This document shows, piece after piece, positions 1 to 8,368 of a stretch of 39,301 nt of DNA (positions are counted from its first letter, which is position 1; each line of letters opens with the position of its first letter). Below the pieces are notes generated by a model that searched no databases, was not told the origin of the DNA, and saw only the letters and a list, made by a program, of their open reading frames with translations. The DNA is from Ornithinicoccus halotolerans (GTDB taxonomy: Bacteria; Actinomycetota; Actinomycetes; Actinomycetales; Dermatophilaceae): NCBI RefSeq assembly GCF_009602535.1, contig NZ_WIQI01000019.1, positions 1 to 39,301 of the forward strand, read 5' to 3'. A program made the translations under genes and the position numbers.

Positions 1-247
1 GCCGTTGGGATGGGGATGGCCAGAACTGGACAAGGAATCGGTGGTACCCGACGAGGAGACGTTGTGCTCGCCCCGGCCGCTACCCGCGGCTGGCCCGCCG
101 GGCGGAGGGGGCAACCACGACGCTGACGCGGGCGCTGGTGACCACGACTGGGTCACCCGCCGGACGGCGAGCGGTGCTGGGCGCGGCCCGGAATGCGCCG
201 GTGCTCTTCGCTGGCGCGGTGCGGTTGCTCGCCGGTGGCGGCGACCG

Positions 248-1066
248 TCAGGCGTCCCGGCGCTGCAGCACCGCGTAGCCGGCCACCAGGAGCACCGCGA
301 CCTCCCCGCAGAAGACCGCGAAGCCGACCCAGGGGTCCAGCAGCAACGGGTTGAACGACACCGGCGTGGCGACACCGGAGCCGGCGTTGCCCGGCATCAG
401 CTTGGTCAGCCACTCGCCCCACGCGCCGGGCAGCAGCATCGTCATGTTGCCCACGACGAAGACCAGGGCCAGTACCACCGACAACGCGCCCGCCGTGTGC
501 CGCACCAGAGAGCCCACCGCGGCGGCGAACAACCCGAGACCGGCCATGTACAGGCCGCTGCCGACCAGGGAGCGCAGCACGCCCTCGTCCTCCAGGGAGA
601 GACCGATGCCCTCGGCGGCGAGGAAGTAGTTGCCGCCCAGGTAGCCCAGGACGGCCGTGACAGTCCCCGCGACGGACAGGGTGGCCACCAGGACGGTCAG
701 CTTCGCCGCCATCACGGCCCCGCGACGAGGGGTGGCCGCGAACGTGCTCCGGACCATGCCGGTGCCGTACTCGCCGGTGACCACCAGCGTCCCCAGCAGG
801 ATGGCAGCGATCTGGGCGAACATCATGCCCCAGGTGATGAACGAGCCCGCGGACTCCTGCGCCTCGGCGCTGGCGAGCCATTCGGCGCTGGCCGCGCACA
901 CGACCGTGGTCAGGCCGGCGCCGAGCACCAGCATGGCAACGACCGACCACCAGGTGGAGCGAACGGTCCAGAGCTTGATCCACTCGGCGCCCAGGGTCTG
1001 GCCGAACGACTGCCGGGACGGCCGGACGGTCTCGGTCGGCGGTGCGGGGTAAGTGAGGGTGGTCAT
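248..1066 (-). CDS. ABC-2 type transporter permease
   Basis: 272-aa integral membrane protein, the permease half of an ABC exporter. After a cytoplasmic N-terminus (about residues 1-38, ending in the EWIKLWTVRSTWW stretch typical of this family) there are about six hydrophobic segments, near 41-62, 75-97, 118-145, 168-185, 192-212 and 243-265. The V-T-G-E-Y-G-T-G-M-V-R-S-T motif after the second segment is a hallmark of ABC-2 permeases of the BcrB/DrrB and Nat type. Its ATG overlaps the stop of the ATPase gene (ATGA, 1063-1066), so the two are translationally coupled and form a transporter. The substrate is unknown; such pairs export antibiotics, peptides or lipids. Confidence 0.85.
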   Translation of the reverse strand: MTTLTYPAPPTETVRPSRQSFGQTLGAEWIKLWTVRSTWWSVVAMLVLGAGLTTVVCAASAEWLASAEAQESAGSFITWGMMFAQIAAILLGTLVVTGEYGTGMVRSTFAATPRRGAVMAAKLTVLVATLSVAGTVTAVLGYLGGNYFLAAEGIGLSLEDEGVLRSLVGSGLYMAGLGLFAAAVGSLVRHTAGALSVVLALVFVVGNMTMLLPGAWGEWLTKLMPGNAGSGVATPVSFNPLLLDPWVGFAVFCGEVAVLLVAGYAVLQRRDA

Positions 1067-1977
1067 GCCGCTCGGGCCTCCTGTGCGTGGTACTCGACGC
1101 TGTCCGCGGTCAGCGTCATGAAGGCGTCCTCCAGCGAGGAGCGCACCGGTGTCAGCTCGTGCAGGATGAGCCCGGCGCCGGTCACGGCCTCACCGATGCT
1201 GGCCGCGTCCATCCCCTGCACCCGCAGCTCGCCGTCCTCGGCCGCGACCCCGGCGCCGGCCTGCCGCAGCAGCGAGGCGACCTCCGGCTGCTGCGGGGTG
1301 TGCACCCGCACGTAGGAGGCGGCGTGGTCGGCGATGAACTGGCTCATGCTGCTGTCAGCGAGCACCCGGCCCCGCCCGATGACGACCAGGTGGTCGGCCA
1401 TGAGCGCCATCTCCGACATCAGGTGGCTGGAGATGAACACCGTCCGTCCCTCGTCGGCGAGCGTCCGGGCCAGCCGGCGGACCCAGCGGATCCCCTCCGG
1501 GTCGAGGCCGTTGGCCGGCTCGTCCAGGATCACCACCGGCGGGTCGCCGAGGAGGGCCGCCGCGATGCCCAGCCGTTGCCCCATGCCGAGCGAGAACCTG
1601 CCGGCGCGCCGGTCGGCGGCCGCGCTCATCCCGACCAGGTCGAGGACCTCGTCCACCCGGCGGGACGGGATGCCGTTGCTCGCCGCCAGCCATCGCAGGT
1701 GGTTGCGGGCGGACCGCCCAGGGTGGATGGCGTGCGCCTCCAACAGGGCGCCGACCTCGCGCAGCGGGGCCGGAGAGTCGACGTAGCGGTGGCCGTTGAC
1801 CGTCACCGCTCCCGCAGTAGGCCGGTCCAGTCCGAGGATCATGCGCATCGTCGTGGACTTCCCCGCCCCGTTGGGGCCGAGGAAGCCGGTGACACGGCCG
1901 GGATGCACGGTGACGGTGATGCCGTCCACGGCGGTGGCCTCGCCGAAGGTCTTGGTCAGCTCTCGAATCTCGATCAT
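1063..1977 (-). CDS. ABC transporter ATP-binding protein (BcrA/DrrA type)
   Basis: 304-aa ATPase partner of the downstream permease. It has Walker A (GPNGAGKS, about residues 38-45), a degenerate signature (S-L-G-M-G-Q-R) common in BcrA/DrrA proteins, Walker B (VVILDEPANGLDP) and the switch histidine (ISSHLMSEM). The family D-loop and a C-terminal regulatory extension of about 80 residues are present. I start it at the ATG at 1977 (MIEIRELTKTFG) with GGAG nine bases upstream; an in-frame ATG at 2064 would add a 29-residue tail lacking family similarity. It overlaps the permease gene by four bases. It sits divergently from the ion channel gene across an intergenic region holding an inverted repeat. 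Confidence 0.88.
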   Translation of the reverse strand: MIEIRELTKTFGEATAVDGITVTVHPGRVTGFLGPNGAGKSTTMRMILGLDRPTAGAVTVNGHRYVDSPAPLREVGALLEAHAIHPGRSARNHLRWLAASNGIPSRRVDEVLDLVGMSAAADRRAGRFSLGMGQRLGIAAALLGDPPVVILDEPANGLDPEGIRWVRRLARTLADEGRTVFISSHLMSEMALMADHLVVIGRGRVLADSSMSQFIADHAASYVRVHTPQQPEVASLLRQAGAGVAAEDGELRVQGMDAASIGEAVTGAGLILHELTPVRSSLEDAFMTLTADSVEYHAQEARAA

Positions 1978-2068
1978 GCGGCCGCTCCGCAGGCGGGTGA
2001 CGCCGGTGATGGGTGCATGCCCTCCAGGCTCGGGGACCGCTGCCCCCGCCACCATGAGGGTCACCCCC

Positions 2069-2088
2069 GACCGGTCCCGGGTCCGGTC
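2069..2088. promoter_or_regulatory. Inverted repeat in the ABC/ion channel divergent region
   Basis: GACCGG-T-CCCGGG-T-CCGGTC is a 20-base palindrome broken only by two symmetric T positions. It lies between the divergent ABC operon (start 1977) and ion channel gene (start 2160), a normal place for an operator. The binding protein is unknown; GC-rich palindromes also arise by chance at this base composition. Confidence 0.3.
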
Positions 2089-2146
2089 CCTGAGCCGCCT
2101 CAGGGTCGGCGGTCACGCCGGCTGCGACGGGCGGGTGGCGCGGCAG

Positions 2147-2152
2147 TACGCT
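2147..2152 (+). promoter_or_regulatory. Putative -10 element, leaderless
   Basis: TACGCT lies seven bases before the ATG at 2160, with no Shine-Dalgarno sequence between. This fits a leaderless transcript. No clear -35 was recognised. Confidence 0.4.
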
Positions 2153-2159
2153 CCCCGGC

Positions 2160-3068
2160 ATGGCCGCGCTGTTGACCCTCGTCGGCGCCGGGCTCATCCT
2201 GGCGGCGCTGCGCGACATCTTCCACACCCTCTGGCACCCGCGCGGGTTCGGGACGCTGGCCCGGTCGGTGTTCACCCTGGTGTGGCGGACCTCCCGGGTC
2301 CTGCACCGGCTCACGGGCCGGTCCAGCGAGCTCACCGGTCCGGTCGGCCTGCTGCTCACCGTGCTGTGCTGGGGAGCCATGATGGTGCTGGGGTGGGCGC
2401 TGGTCTACCTGCCGCAGCTGCCGGGCAGCTTCCACTACAGCGCCTCGATCGACGAGTCGGCCTCCTCCGGGCTGGTCACGGCCCTCTACCTGTCACTGGT
2501 GACGGTGGCCACCCTCGGGTTCGGGGACATCGTGCCCGCCTCGGACGTGCTGCGGCTGCTGACGCCGGTGCAGGCGCTGGTGGGCTTCGTGCTGTTGACC
2601 GCGGCCATCGCCTGGGTGCTGCAGGTCTATCCCGCGCTGGCCCGCCGCCGCGGCCTGGCCCGGCTGCTGACCGCGATGAACCGGACCAGCACCACCGACG
2701 TGGTCCGTCAGGGTGACCCGGCCGTGTCGTGCCAGATCCTGCACGAGGTGGCCACCGCGCTGGCCGGCGTCGAGGTCGACATGATGCAGTACGCCGAGAG
2801 CTACTTCTTCCGGGAGTCGGACCTGCGGCACTCGCTGGCGGCCTCAGCCCCCTACGTGCTGGACCTGGTCCACGCCGGCCGGTCCTCCACGTCCCCCGAG
2901 GTGCGCCACGGGGCCGACATGCTGCTCAACATCACCATCGGGCTGGCCAACACGCTCGTCCGGAACTACCTGCCGGCGACGGGACGGGATGAGAGCACGG
3001 CCGCGGTGCTGAAGGCGTGGGCCGAGGACCACCAGCAGGGCGAGCTGCGGGAGCAGCGAGGCGCCTAG
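2160..3068 (+). CDS. Two-pore-segment potassium channel family protein
   Basis: 302-aa membrane protein of the ion channel (Ion_trans_2) class. Hydrophobic segments lie near residues 1-18, 62-85 and 135-155. Between the last two is a pore loop with the selectivity-filter sequence TVATLGFGD (residues 115-123), matching the T-x-G-[YF]-G-D signature of K+ channels. The C-terminal 140 residues are soluble and mostly helical, with no recognisable RCK/TrkA-N nucleotide motif. The arrangement therefore looks like a simple KcsA/MthK-type pore subunit with an uncharacterised cytoplasmic domain. Its stop codon shares four bases (ctag, 3065-3068) with the stop of the convergent ATPase gene. Confidence 0.8.
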   Translation: MAALLTLVGAGLILAALRDIFHTLWHPRGFGTLARSVFTLVWRTSRVLHRLTGRSSELTGPVGLLLTVLCWGAMMVLGWALVYLPQLPGSFHYSASIDESASSGLVTALYLSLVTVATLGFGDIVPASDVLRLLTPVQALVGFVLLTAAIAWVLQVYPALARRRGLARLLTAMNRTSTTDVVRQGDPAVSCQILHEVATALAGVEVDMMQYAESYFFRESDLRHSLAASAPYVLDLVHAGRSSTSPEVRHGADMLLNITIGLANTLVRNYLPATGRDESTAAVLKAWAEDHQQGELREQRGA

Positions 3069-3847
3069 GCCGGCTCGCTGACGCGCAGCTCTTCCAGCCG
3101 GGCCAGCACGGTCCCGGCGGTGGGCTCCAGCAGCTCGCCGGCCAGCCGGCCGTCGGCGAGCAGCAGCACCCGGTCGGCCCAGGCCGCCGCCGCCGGGTCA
3201 TGGGTGACCATCACCACCGACCGGCCCCACTCGTCGACGCTGCGTCGCAGCAGCGCGAGCACGTCGCTCCCGGTCCGGGAGTCCAGCGACCCGGTGGGCT
3301 CGTCCGCCAGCACCAGGTCGGGCCGCGTCACCAGCGCCCGGGCGAGGGCGACCCGCTGCTGCTGCCCGCCGGAGAGCTCACCGGGCCGGTGGCCGAGCCG
3401 GTCGCCGAGCCCGAGCTCAGCCACGATCCGGCTCCGCCACCGCCGGTCCCCGGAGGCGCCGGCCAGCCGCAGCGGCAGGTCGATGTTCTGCCCCGCGGTC
3501 AGCGTCGGCACCAGGTTGAAGGACTGGAAGACGAAGCCGACCCGCTCGCGCCGCAGCCGGGTGAGGGCGGTGTCGCGCAGCCGGGTGAGCTCGGTGTCGC
3601 CGAGGAAGACCCGGCCGGAGCTGGGGCTGTCGAGCCCGGCAAGCAGGTGCATGAGGGTGGACTTGCCGGAACCGGAGGGGCCCATCACGGCGGTGAACCG
3701 GCCGGCCTCGATGCCGACCGAGACGCCACCGAGCGCGGTCACCGCCGCGTCACCGCGGCCGTAGCTGCGGGTGAGGTCGACGGCGCTGGCCGCGAGGCGG
3801 GCGCCGGGACGGGTGGCGGGAGGTGCGTCGAGCCTGGTCGAGGTCAT
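3065..3847 (-). CDS. ABC transporter ATP-binding protein, LolD/MacB type (orphan)
   Basis: 260-aa ATPase of the LolD/FtsE/MacB class. It has Walker A GPSGSGKST (56-64), Q-loop VFQSFNLVPTLT (106-117), signature LSGGQQQR (158-165), Walker B LVLADEPTGSLD (178-189) and switch VTHDP. Proteins of this class normally work with an FtsX/MacB-like permease, but no such permease lies on either side, so its partner must be encoded elsewhere. The start chosen is the ATG at 3847; a TAGCGT hexamer seven bases upstream suggests leaderless expression. The reading frame stays open far upstream, but that stretch is antisense to the acetyltransferase gene and carries no family similarity. Confidence 0.85.
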   Translation of the reverse strand: MTSTRLDAPPATRPGARLAASAVDLTRSYGRGDAAVTALGGVSVGIEAGRFTAVMGPSGSGKSTLMHLLAGLDSPSSGRVFLGDTELTRLRDTALTRLRRERVGFVFQSFNLVPTLTAGQNIDLPLRLAGASGDRRWRSRIVAELGLGDRLGHRPGELSGGQQQRVALARALVTRPDLVLADEPTGSLDSRTGSDVLALLRRSVDEWGRSVVMVTHDPAAAAWADRVLLLADGRLAGELLEPTAGTVLARLEELRVSEPA

Positions 3848-3854
3848 GCTGGCG

Positions 3855-3860
3855 ACGCTA
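3855..3860 (-). promoter_or_regulatory. Putative -10 element, leaderless
   Basis: On the minus strand this reads TAGCGT, seven bases before the ATG at 3847 of the orphan ATPase gene. No ribosome binding site intervenes. Confidence 0.4.
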
Positions 3861-3964
3861 CGGACGAGGACCGGCCCGGCGCGTCGGCCCGCGGTCTGGA
3901 CCTCCCGCCCCCGGGGTACGACCGTGGGAGGGGGACAGGCTCCCGCGGTGGTCGCACACCGTGG

Positions 3965-3970
3965 CAGGGT
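3965..3970 (+). promoter_or_regulatory. Putative -10 element, leaderless
   Basis: CAGGGT lies six bases before the ATG at 3977 of the acetyltransferase gene, matching the spacing seen at other starts in this window. Confidence 0.3.
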
Positions 3971-3976
3971 CGGGGG

Positions 3977-4528
3977 ATGGCCACCGACGAGAGCACCGCG
4001 GCAGCACCCGTGCAGGTGCGGCCGGTCCTGCCGGCCGACCTGCCGGCGCTGGGGAGGATCTACGCCCACTACGTCGAGGACACCGCCGTCACCTTCGAGA
4101 CCGAGGTGCCCGGCCGCTCGGCCTGGGAGCAGCTGACCGCCGACGTCCGCGAGCAGGGGTGGCCGTTCCTGGTCGCCACCGAGCGAGGCGCGCCGCCCGG
4201 GGAGGGCGTGCTGGGCTACGCCTACGTCAAGCAGTGGCGGGCGCGTCCCGCCTACCGCGCCACCGTCGAGGACAGCGTCTACCTGGCCACCGAGGCCCGC
4301 GGCCGCGGGGTCGGCCGGGTGCTGCTGGAGGCGCTGCTGGCCGAGGCAGCCCGGCGCGGGGCCCGCCAGGTGGTCTCGGTCATCACCGACGCCGGCGACG
4401 ACGCCTCGGTGCGGCTGCACGAGCGGCTGGGGTTCCGCTGGGTCGGCCGGCTGCAGGCGGTGGGCCACAAGCACGACCAGTGGTGGGACACCGTCATCCT
4501 GCAGGCCGCGCTGCCCGAGCCGGGCTGA
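3977..4528 (+). CDS. GNAT family N-acetyltransferase (phosphinothricin/methionine-sulfoximine acetyltransferase-like)
   Basis: 183-aa acetyltransferase that would move an acetyl group from acetyl-CoA to an amine. It has the order typical of the Pat/MnaT subfamily: an N-terminal RPVLPADLPALGRIY segment, the IYAHYVEDTAVTFE motif, GYAYVKQWRARPAYR, the V-Y-L substrate strand, and the acetyl-CoA P-loop R-G-R-G-V-G-R (about residues 112-118). The L-H-E-R-L-G-F-R segment and a C-terminal W-W-D-T-V complete the match. Family members detoxify glutamate-analogue compounds such as methionine sulfoximine or phosphinothricin; the actual substrate is not shown by the sequence. The gene is alone, divergent from the ABC ATPase and convergent with the response regulator. 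Confidence 0.85.
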   Translation: MATDESTAAAPVQVRPVLPADLPALGRIYAHYVEDTAVTFETEVPGRSAWEQLTADVREQGWPFLVATERGAPPGEGVLGYAYVKQWRARPAYRATVEDSVYLATEARGRGVGRVLLEALLAEAARRGARQVVSVITDAGDDASVRLHERLGFRWVGRLQAVGHKHDQWWDTVILQAALPEPG

Positions 4529-4537
4529 GTGCCGCCG

Positions 4538-5266
4538 CTACACGCGGCCGACCAGCCCGGTCTCGTAGGCGATGATCACCATCTGCACCCGGTCGCGCAG
4601 CGCCAGCTTGTGCAGGACCCGGCCGATGTGGGTCTTCACGGTGGCCTCGGCGAGGTAGAGCTCGGCGGCGATCTCGCCGTTGGTCAGGCCGCGCCCGACC
4701 GCCTCCAGCACCTCCCGCTCGCGTAGGGTCAGCGGGGCCAGCCGGGGGTGCCCGGCCCCGGCCGCCCCAGCGGCACCGTCGGACGGCTCCTGCCCACCAC
4801 CCTCGTCCGCCTCGGGCAGCCGGTGGGCGAACCGGGCCAGCAGCCGCCGGGTCGTCGACGGCGCGATCACCGCCTCCCCGTCGTGCACCGCCCGGATCGC
4901 GGCGAGCAGCTCGGCCGGGCCGGCGTCCTTGAGCAGGAAGCCGGAGGCGCCGGCCCGCAGCGCGGCGTAGGCGTACTCGTCGAGGTCGAAGGTGGTCAGC
5001 ACGACGACCTTGGCCGGCACACCGGCCGCCACCAGCCGCCGGGTGGCCTCGACGCCGTCCAGCCGGGGCATCCGGATGTCCATCAGCACGACGTCGGCGC
5101 CGGCGGCCGGCACCTGCTCCACCGCCTGCTGGCCGTCACCGGCCTCACCGACCACGACCATGTCCGGCTGAGCGTCCAGCACCATCCGGAACCCCGCCCG
5201 CACCAGCTGCTGGTCGTCCGCCAGGAACAGCCGGATGCCCGGCGCGTCCTCAGCCACGGTGCTCAC
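4538..5266 (-). CDS. NarL/LuxR family response regulator
   Basis: 242-aa two-component response regulator. The receiver domain (about residues 10-130) shows the acidic pair DD (17-18), phospho-acceptor Asp63 in VVLMDIRMPRLDG, the T/S switch in VVLTTFD, and Lys in LLKDAGP. After a Gly/Pro-rich linker comes a LuxR-type helix-turn-helix (LTLREREVLEAVGRGLTN...TVKTHIGRVLHKL). It overlaps the 3' end of the histidine kinase gene by 17 bases and is clearly its partner. It should bind DNA when phosphorylated; the target is unknown. Confidence 0.93.
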   Translation of the reverse strand: MSTVAEDAPGIRLFLADDQQLVRAGFRMVLDAQPDMVVVGEAGDGQQAVEQVPAAGADVVLMDIRMPRLDGVEATRRLVAAGVPAKVVVLTTFDLDEYAYAALRAGASGFLLKDAGPAELLAAIRAVHDGEAVIAPSTTRRLLARFAHRLPEADEGGGQEPSDGAAGAAGAGHPRLAPLTLREREVLEAVGRGLTNGEIAAELYLAEATVKTHIGRVLHKLALRDRVQMVIIAYETGLVGRV

Positions 5267-6611
5267 CCACCACCGAGTGCGCGGGACGCTGCGGGACCGG
5301 CGCCGCCGGTTCTCCCGCCGGCGCCACCGGGAGGGTGGCCACCACCTCGAAGCCGCCCCCGTGCCGGGGCCCGGCGTGCAGCGTCCCGCCGAGGACGTGG
5401 ACCCGCTCGGTCATGCCCACGATGCCGTTGCCCTCCCCATCGTGGCCGGTGAGTCCTAGCCCGTCGTCGCTGACGCGCACCAGCAGCACCGCCGGGCTGC
5501 GGAGCAGGTCGACCTCGGCGGAGGCGTCCGGACCGGCGTGCTTGAGCACGTTGGTCAGCGACTCCTGCGCGACCCGGTAGGCCGCCTGGTCCACCTCCGG
5601 CGGCAGGTCATCGGTGCGGCCACGCACCGCGAGCCGCACCGGCACGCCGGCCTCCTCGACGCCGGCCACGAGCTCGGCCAGGTCGGCGGTGCCGTGCCCG
5701 GTGGCGTACTCGGCGCCGGCGTCGGCGTCGCGCAGCACTCCCACCAGCCGGCGGGTGTCGGCCAGGGCAGCCCGGGCGGTGCCGGCCACGGTCTCCAGGG
5801 TGCCCGCGGCCGCCCCCAGGTCGGCCATGACCCCCCCGCCGCCCGGACCGCTCTCACCGGCCTGCTCGTGCCGCTGGATCGCCGCGCGGGCCGCGTACGC
5901 GGCGCCGTCGGCCTGCACGACCACCACCGCCAGTGAGTGCGCGACGATGTCGTGCATCTCCCGGGCGATCGCGGCCCGCTCGTCCTGGGCGGCCAGCCGG
6001 GCCCGCTGTGCCTGGTCGCGCGCCAGCGCGGCGTTCTGCGCCCGCAGCCCCGCGACCAGCGCGTGCCGCCGCCGGACCGCGTCTCCCAGTACCCACGCGG
6101 CAGCCACCGCCACGGCGAGGGCCGCCACCACGGGCGCGGCGTAGAGCAGCCTGGTCATGCCCCCGACCTGGTGCCACGGGCTCCCCGGCCCGGTGGTGAA
6201 GCCGCCGCTCCAGTCCAGCCCCGCCAGCAGCGCACCGAGCCAGCCCAGCCCCAGCACCGTCCACGCCTGCCAGCGTTGCCTGGCGTAGCAGGAGGTGCCG
6301 TAGACCACGACCAGCACGGCCGCGTTGCTGGGCAGCGGCGTGTCGGTGACCGCCAGCTGCAGCAGGCACCCGGCGGCCACCGCGAGCGCGGCCGGGAAGG
6401 GGGCGACCCGCCGCCAGGCCAGCGGCGCCACCTGCAGCAGCAGGAGCGCGGCCTCGGCCGAGCCGGGGCCGTAGAACATCGCCAGCAGCAGCGTCAGCCC
6501 GGCGGCCCCGACGGTGTCGACCAGCAGCCGGTGCCCAGCCAGCCACTGGCGCCCCCGCGTCAGCCGCACGGAGCCGGCGTGATGGTCCCCCTGCCGATGC
6601 TGCTGCTCCAC
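5250..6611 (-). CDS. Sensor histidine kinase (NarL/DesK type, HisKA_3)
   Basis: 453-aa membrane kinase. The N-terminal half holds about five membrane segments (roughly residues 28-48, 50-66, 70-90, 97-130 and 158-178), followed by a short coiled helix. The HisKA_3 dimerisation domain has the phosphorylated His220 in IAREMHDIVAHSL, and the HATPase domain has an N-box ESLTNVLKHA and G-box S-D-D-G-L-G-L and G-N-G-I-V-G-M. It phosphorylates the overlapping response regulator. The signal is unknown because there is no extracytoplasmic sensor domain of note. The start is uncertain: I use the GTG at 6611 (VEQQHRQ), but an in-frame ATG at 6701 would add 30 residues with no family-like features. Confidence 0.9.
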   Translation of the reverse strand: MEQQHRQGDHHAGSVRLTRGRQWLAGHRLLVDTVGAAGLTLLLAMFYGPGSAEAALLLLQVAPLAWRRVAPFPAALAVAAGCLLQLAVTDTPLPSNAAVLVVVYGTSCYARQRWQAWTVLGLGWLGALLAGLDWSGGFTTGPGSPWHQVGGMTRLLYAAPVVAALAVAVAAAWVLGDAVRRRHALVAGLRAQNAALARDQAQRARLAAQDERAAIAREMHDIVAHSLAVVVVQADGAAYAARAAIQRHEQAGESGPGGGGVMADLGAAAGTLETVAGTARAALADTRRLVGVLRDADAGAEYATGHGTADLAELVAGVEEAGVPVRLAVRGRTDDLPPEVDQAAYRVAQESLTNVLKHAGPDASAEVDLLRSPAVLLVRVSDDGLGLTGHDGEGNGIVGMTERVHVLGGTLHAGPRHGGGFEVVATLPVAPAGEPAAPVPQRPAHSVVGEHRG

Positions 6612-6757
6612 GCCCCGACTGTATGCGGCGGGCCCGCCCGGATGCGTCCGACCACGGACCCACCCTGCTGGCCCAGACTCCGCCCCTGGTCGCACGGCCA
6701 CCGCACCGGATGGCCGATCACCGCCCGCGCCACTCCCCGCCGGCCCGCGGTCCGTGC

Positions 6758-6763
6758 CAGGCT
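6758..6763 (+). promoter_or_regulatory. Putative -10 element, leaderless
   Basis: CAGGCT lies six bases before the ATG at 6770 of the small cupin gene; no Shine-Dalgarno sequence is present. Confidence 0.3.
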
Positions 6764-6769
6764 GGCCCC

Positions 6770-7102
6770 ATGCAGAAGAGCTCCCTCACCGCCCTGGCCC
6801 GCGAGCTGCTGGAGCGGGCGCGGACCGAAGCCAGCGGGCGCAGCGCCGACACCGTCTACGGCGGGCACGAGCACCGGCTGCGGCAGACCGTCATCGCCCT
6901 CACCGCCGGCTGCCGGATGGGCGAGCACGAGAATCCCGGGGAGGCCACCGTGCAGGTGCTCCTCGGCCGGGCCCGGGTGCTGGCCGGGGACGACGCCTGG
7001 GAGGGCGTGCGCGGGGACCTGATCATCCTGCCGCAGGCACGCCACTCGCTGGAGGCGCTGGAGGACTCGGTCGTCCTGCTGACCGTCGCCAAGCTGGACT
7101 GA
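6770..7102 (+). CDS. Small cupin-domain protein
   Basis: 110-aa cytosolic protein that looks like a single cupin barrel (about residues 30-108). Glycine/proline turns of the fold are visible (CRMGEHENPGEATVQVL, then RGDLIILPQARHSLEALEDSVVLLTVA). The first motif has HE-N in place of the usual HxH, and the second motif contributes one histidine (RHSL), so metal binding may be weak. Such proteins often act as small stress or cell-wall-related accessory proteins; no function can be assigned. The gene is divergent from the two-component operon and convergent with hutI. Confidence 0.75.
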   Translation: MQKSSLTALARELLERARTEASGRSADTVYGGHEHRLRQTVIALTAGCRMGEHENPGEATVQVLLGRARVLAGDDAWEGVRGDLIILPQARHSLEALEDSVVLLTVAKLD

Positions 7103-7128
7103 GCGATCGGCTGGGCGCGGCCCGGCGC

Positions 7129-8334
7129 TCAGACCTCCAGGGTGCGCACCACCGGCACGCCGGGCCGGTACGGGATGTGCAGCACGCTCGGGCCGTCCAC
7201 GACCGCCAGGTCGGCCCGTGCGCCCACGCGGACCACGCCGACGTCGTCGCGCCGCAACGCGCGCGCGCCGCCGCGGGTCGCCGCGAGGATGGCCTCGGCC
7301 GGGGTCATGCCCATCTCCCGCACGGCGAGCGCGATCATGACCGGCATCGAGGAGGAGTAGCAGGTGCCCGGGTTGCAGTCGGTGGCCAGCGCCACGTCGG
7401 CGCCGGCGTCCAGCAGCCGCCGGGCGTCCGGGTAGGGCGACCTGGTGGAGAACTCCACCCCGGGCAGCAGCGTGGCGACCGTCGTGCCGGCGGCGCCCGC
7501 GAGCGCCTCGACGTCCGCCTCGGACAGGTAGGTGCAGTGGTCGACGCTGGCCGCGCCGAGCTCGACCGCCAGCCGCACGCCGGGGCCCTCGCCCAGCTGG
7601 TTGCCGTGCACCCGCAGCCCGAGCCCGGCGTCCCGGCCGGCGGCCAGGATGTGCCGGGACTCCTCGGCGTCGAAGGCGTGGGCGCTGTGCGGCTCGCAGA
7701 ACACGTCCACCCACCGGGCGTGCGGCGCGGCCGCGGCCAGCATCGTCCCGGCGACGAGCTCGACGTAGCCGCTGCGGTCGGCCCGCCGCTCCGGCGGCAC
7801 CACGTGCGCGCCGAGGAAGGTGGTCTCCTCGGTCACCGTCCCGGCCAGCCGCAGCGCCCGCACCTCGTCCTCGACGGTCAGCCCGTAGCCGCTCTTGACC
7901 TCCACGGTCGTGGTGCCCTGGGCGCGCATCTCGTCCACGCGGGCCTGCAGCAGCTGCTGCAGCGTCGGCTCGTCGGCGGCCCGGGTGGCCGCCACGGTCG
8001 TGGCGATGCCGCCACCGTCGTAGGGCAGCCCGGCCATCCGGGCGGCGAACTCGGCCGACCGGTCCCCGGCGAAGACCAGGTGGGCGTGGCTGTCGACGAA
8101 CCCGGGCAGCACCGCCTTGCCACCCAGGTCGATCGCCCAGTCGGCCGCCGGCGCCTCGGCCGCCGGCCCGACCCACTGCACCGTGCTGGCGGCGTCGGCG
8201 TACTCCGAGCCGACCACGACCGCGGCATCGCGCACCACGCCCATCCCGCTGACGGGGTCGCCGGGGTCCACCTGCTCCGCTCGGGTGTCGTCGCAGGTGG
8301 CGAGCTCGCTGATACCGGTGATGAGGATCGCCAT
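7129..8334 (-). CDS. hutI: Imidazolonepropionase
   Basis: 401-aa amidohydrolase that hydrolyses 4-imidazolone-5-propionate to N-formimino-L-glutamate, the third step of histidine degradation. Metal-binding H-A-H (residues 83-85, [15 protein letters not shown]), the substrate-loop [10 protein letters not shown], the next metal His in [15 protein letters not shown] and the catalytic Asp in [15 protein letters not shown] are all present, as is family length (about 400). It is the last gene of the minus-strand run amidohydrolase-hutF-hutI, 34 bases after hutF, with a GGGAGGG ribosome binding site before ATG 8334. Confidence 0.96.
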   Translation of the reverse strand: MAILITGISELATCDDTRAEQVDPGDPVSGMGVVRDAAVVVGSEYADAASTVQWVGPAAEAPAADWAIDLGGKAVLPGFVDSHAHLVFAGDRSAEFAARMAGLPYDGGGIATTVAATRAADEPTLQQLLQARVDEMRAQGTTTVEVKSGYGLTVEDEVRALRLAGTVTEETTFLGAHVVPPERRADRSGYVELVAGTMLAAAAPHARWVDVFCEPHSAHAFDAEESRHILAAGRDAGLGLRVHGNQLGEGPGVRLAVELGAASVDHCTYLSEADVEALAGAAGTTVATLLPGVEFSTRSPYPDARRLLDAGADVALATDCNPGTCYSSSMPVMIALAVREMGMTPAEAILAATRGGARALRRDDVGVVRVGARADLAVVDGPSVLHIPYRPGVPVVRTLEV

Positions 8335-8368
8335 GCTCAGCCCTCCCGTGCCGCTTCGCCGTCGCTGG

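Noticed and set aside
1-247. Possible gene fragment at the left edge
   Set aside because: Open frames exist but none shows a recognisable protein, start signal or family similarity; a GGTGACC/GGTCACC repeat (137-157) is too weak to call.
6627-6638. Perfect palindrome GGCGGGCCCGCC upstream of the histidine kinase
   Set aside because: Twelve-base all-GC palindromes are expected by chance at this composition, and no second copy or regulator supports it.
6612-6701. Longer N-terminus for the histidine kinase
   Set aside because: The extra 30 residues are hydrophilic, lack family similarity and have no clear ribosome binding site; kept only as an alternative start.
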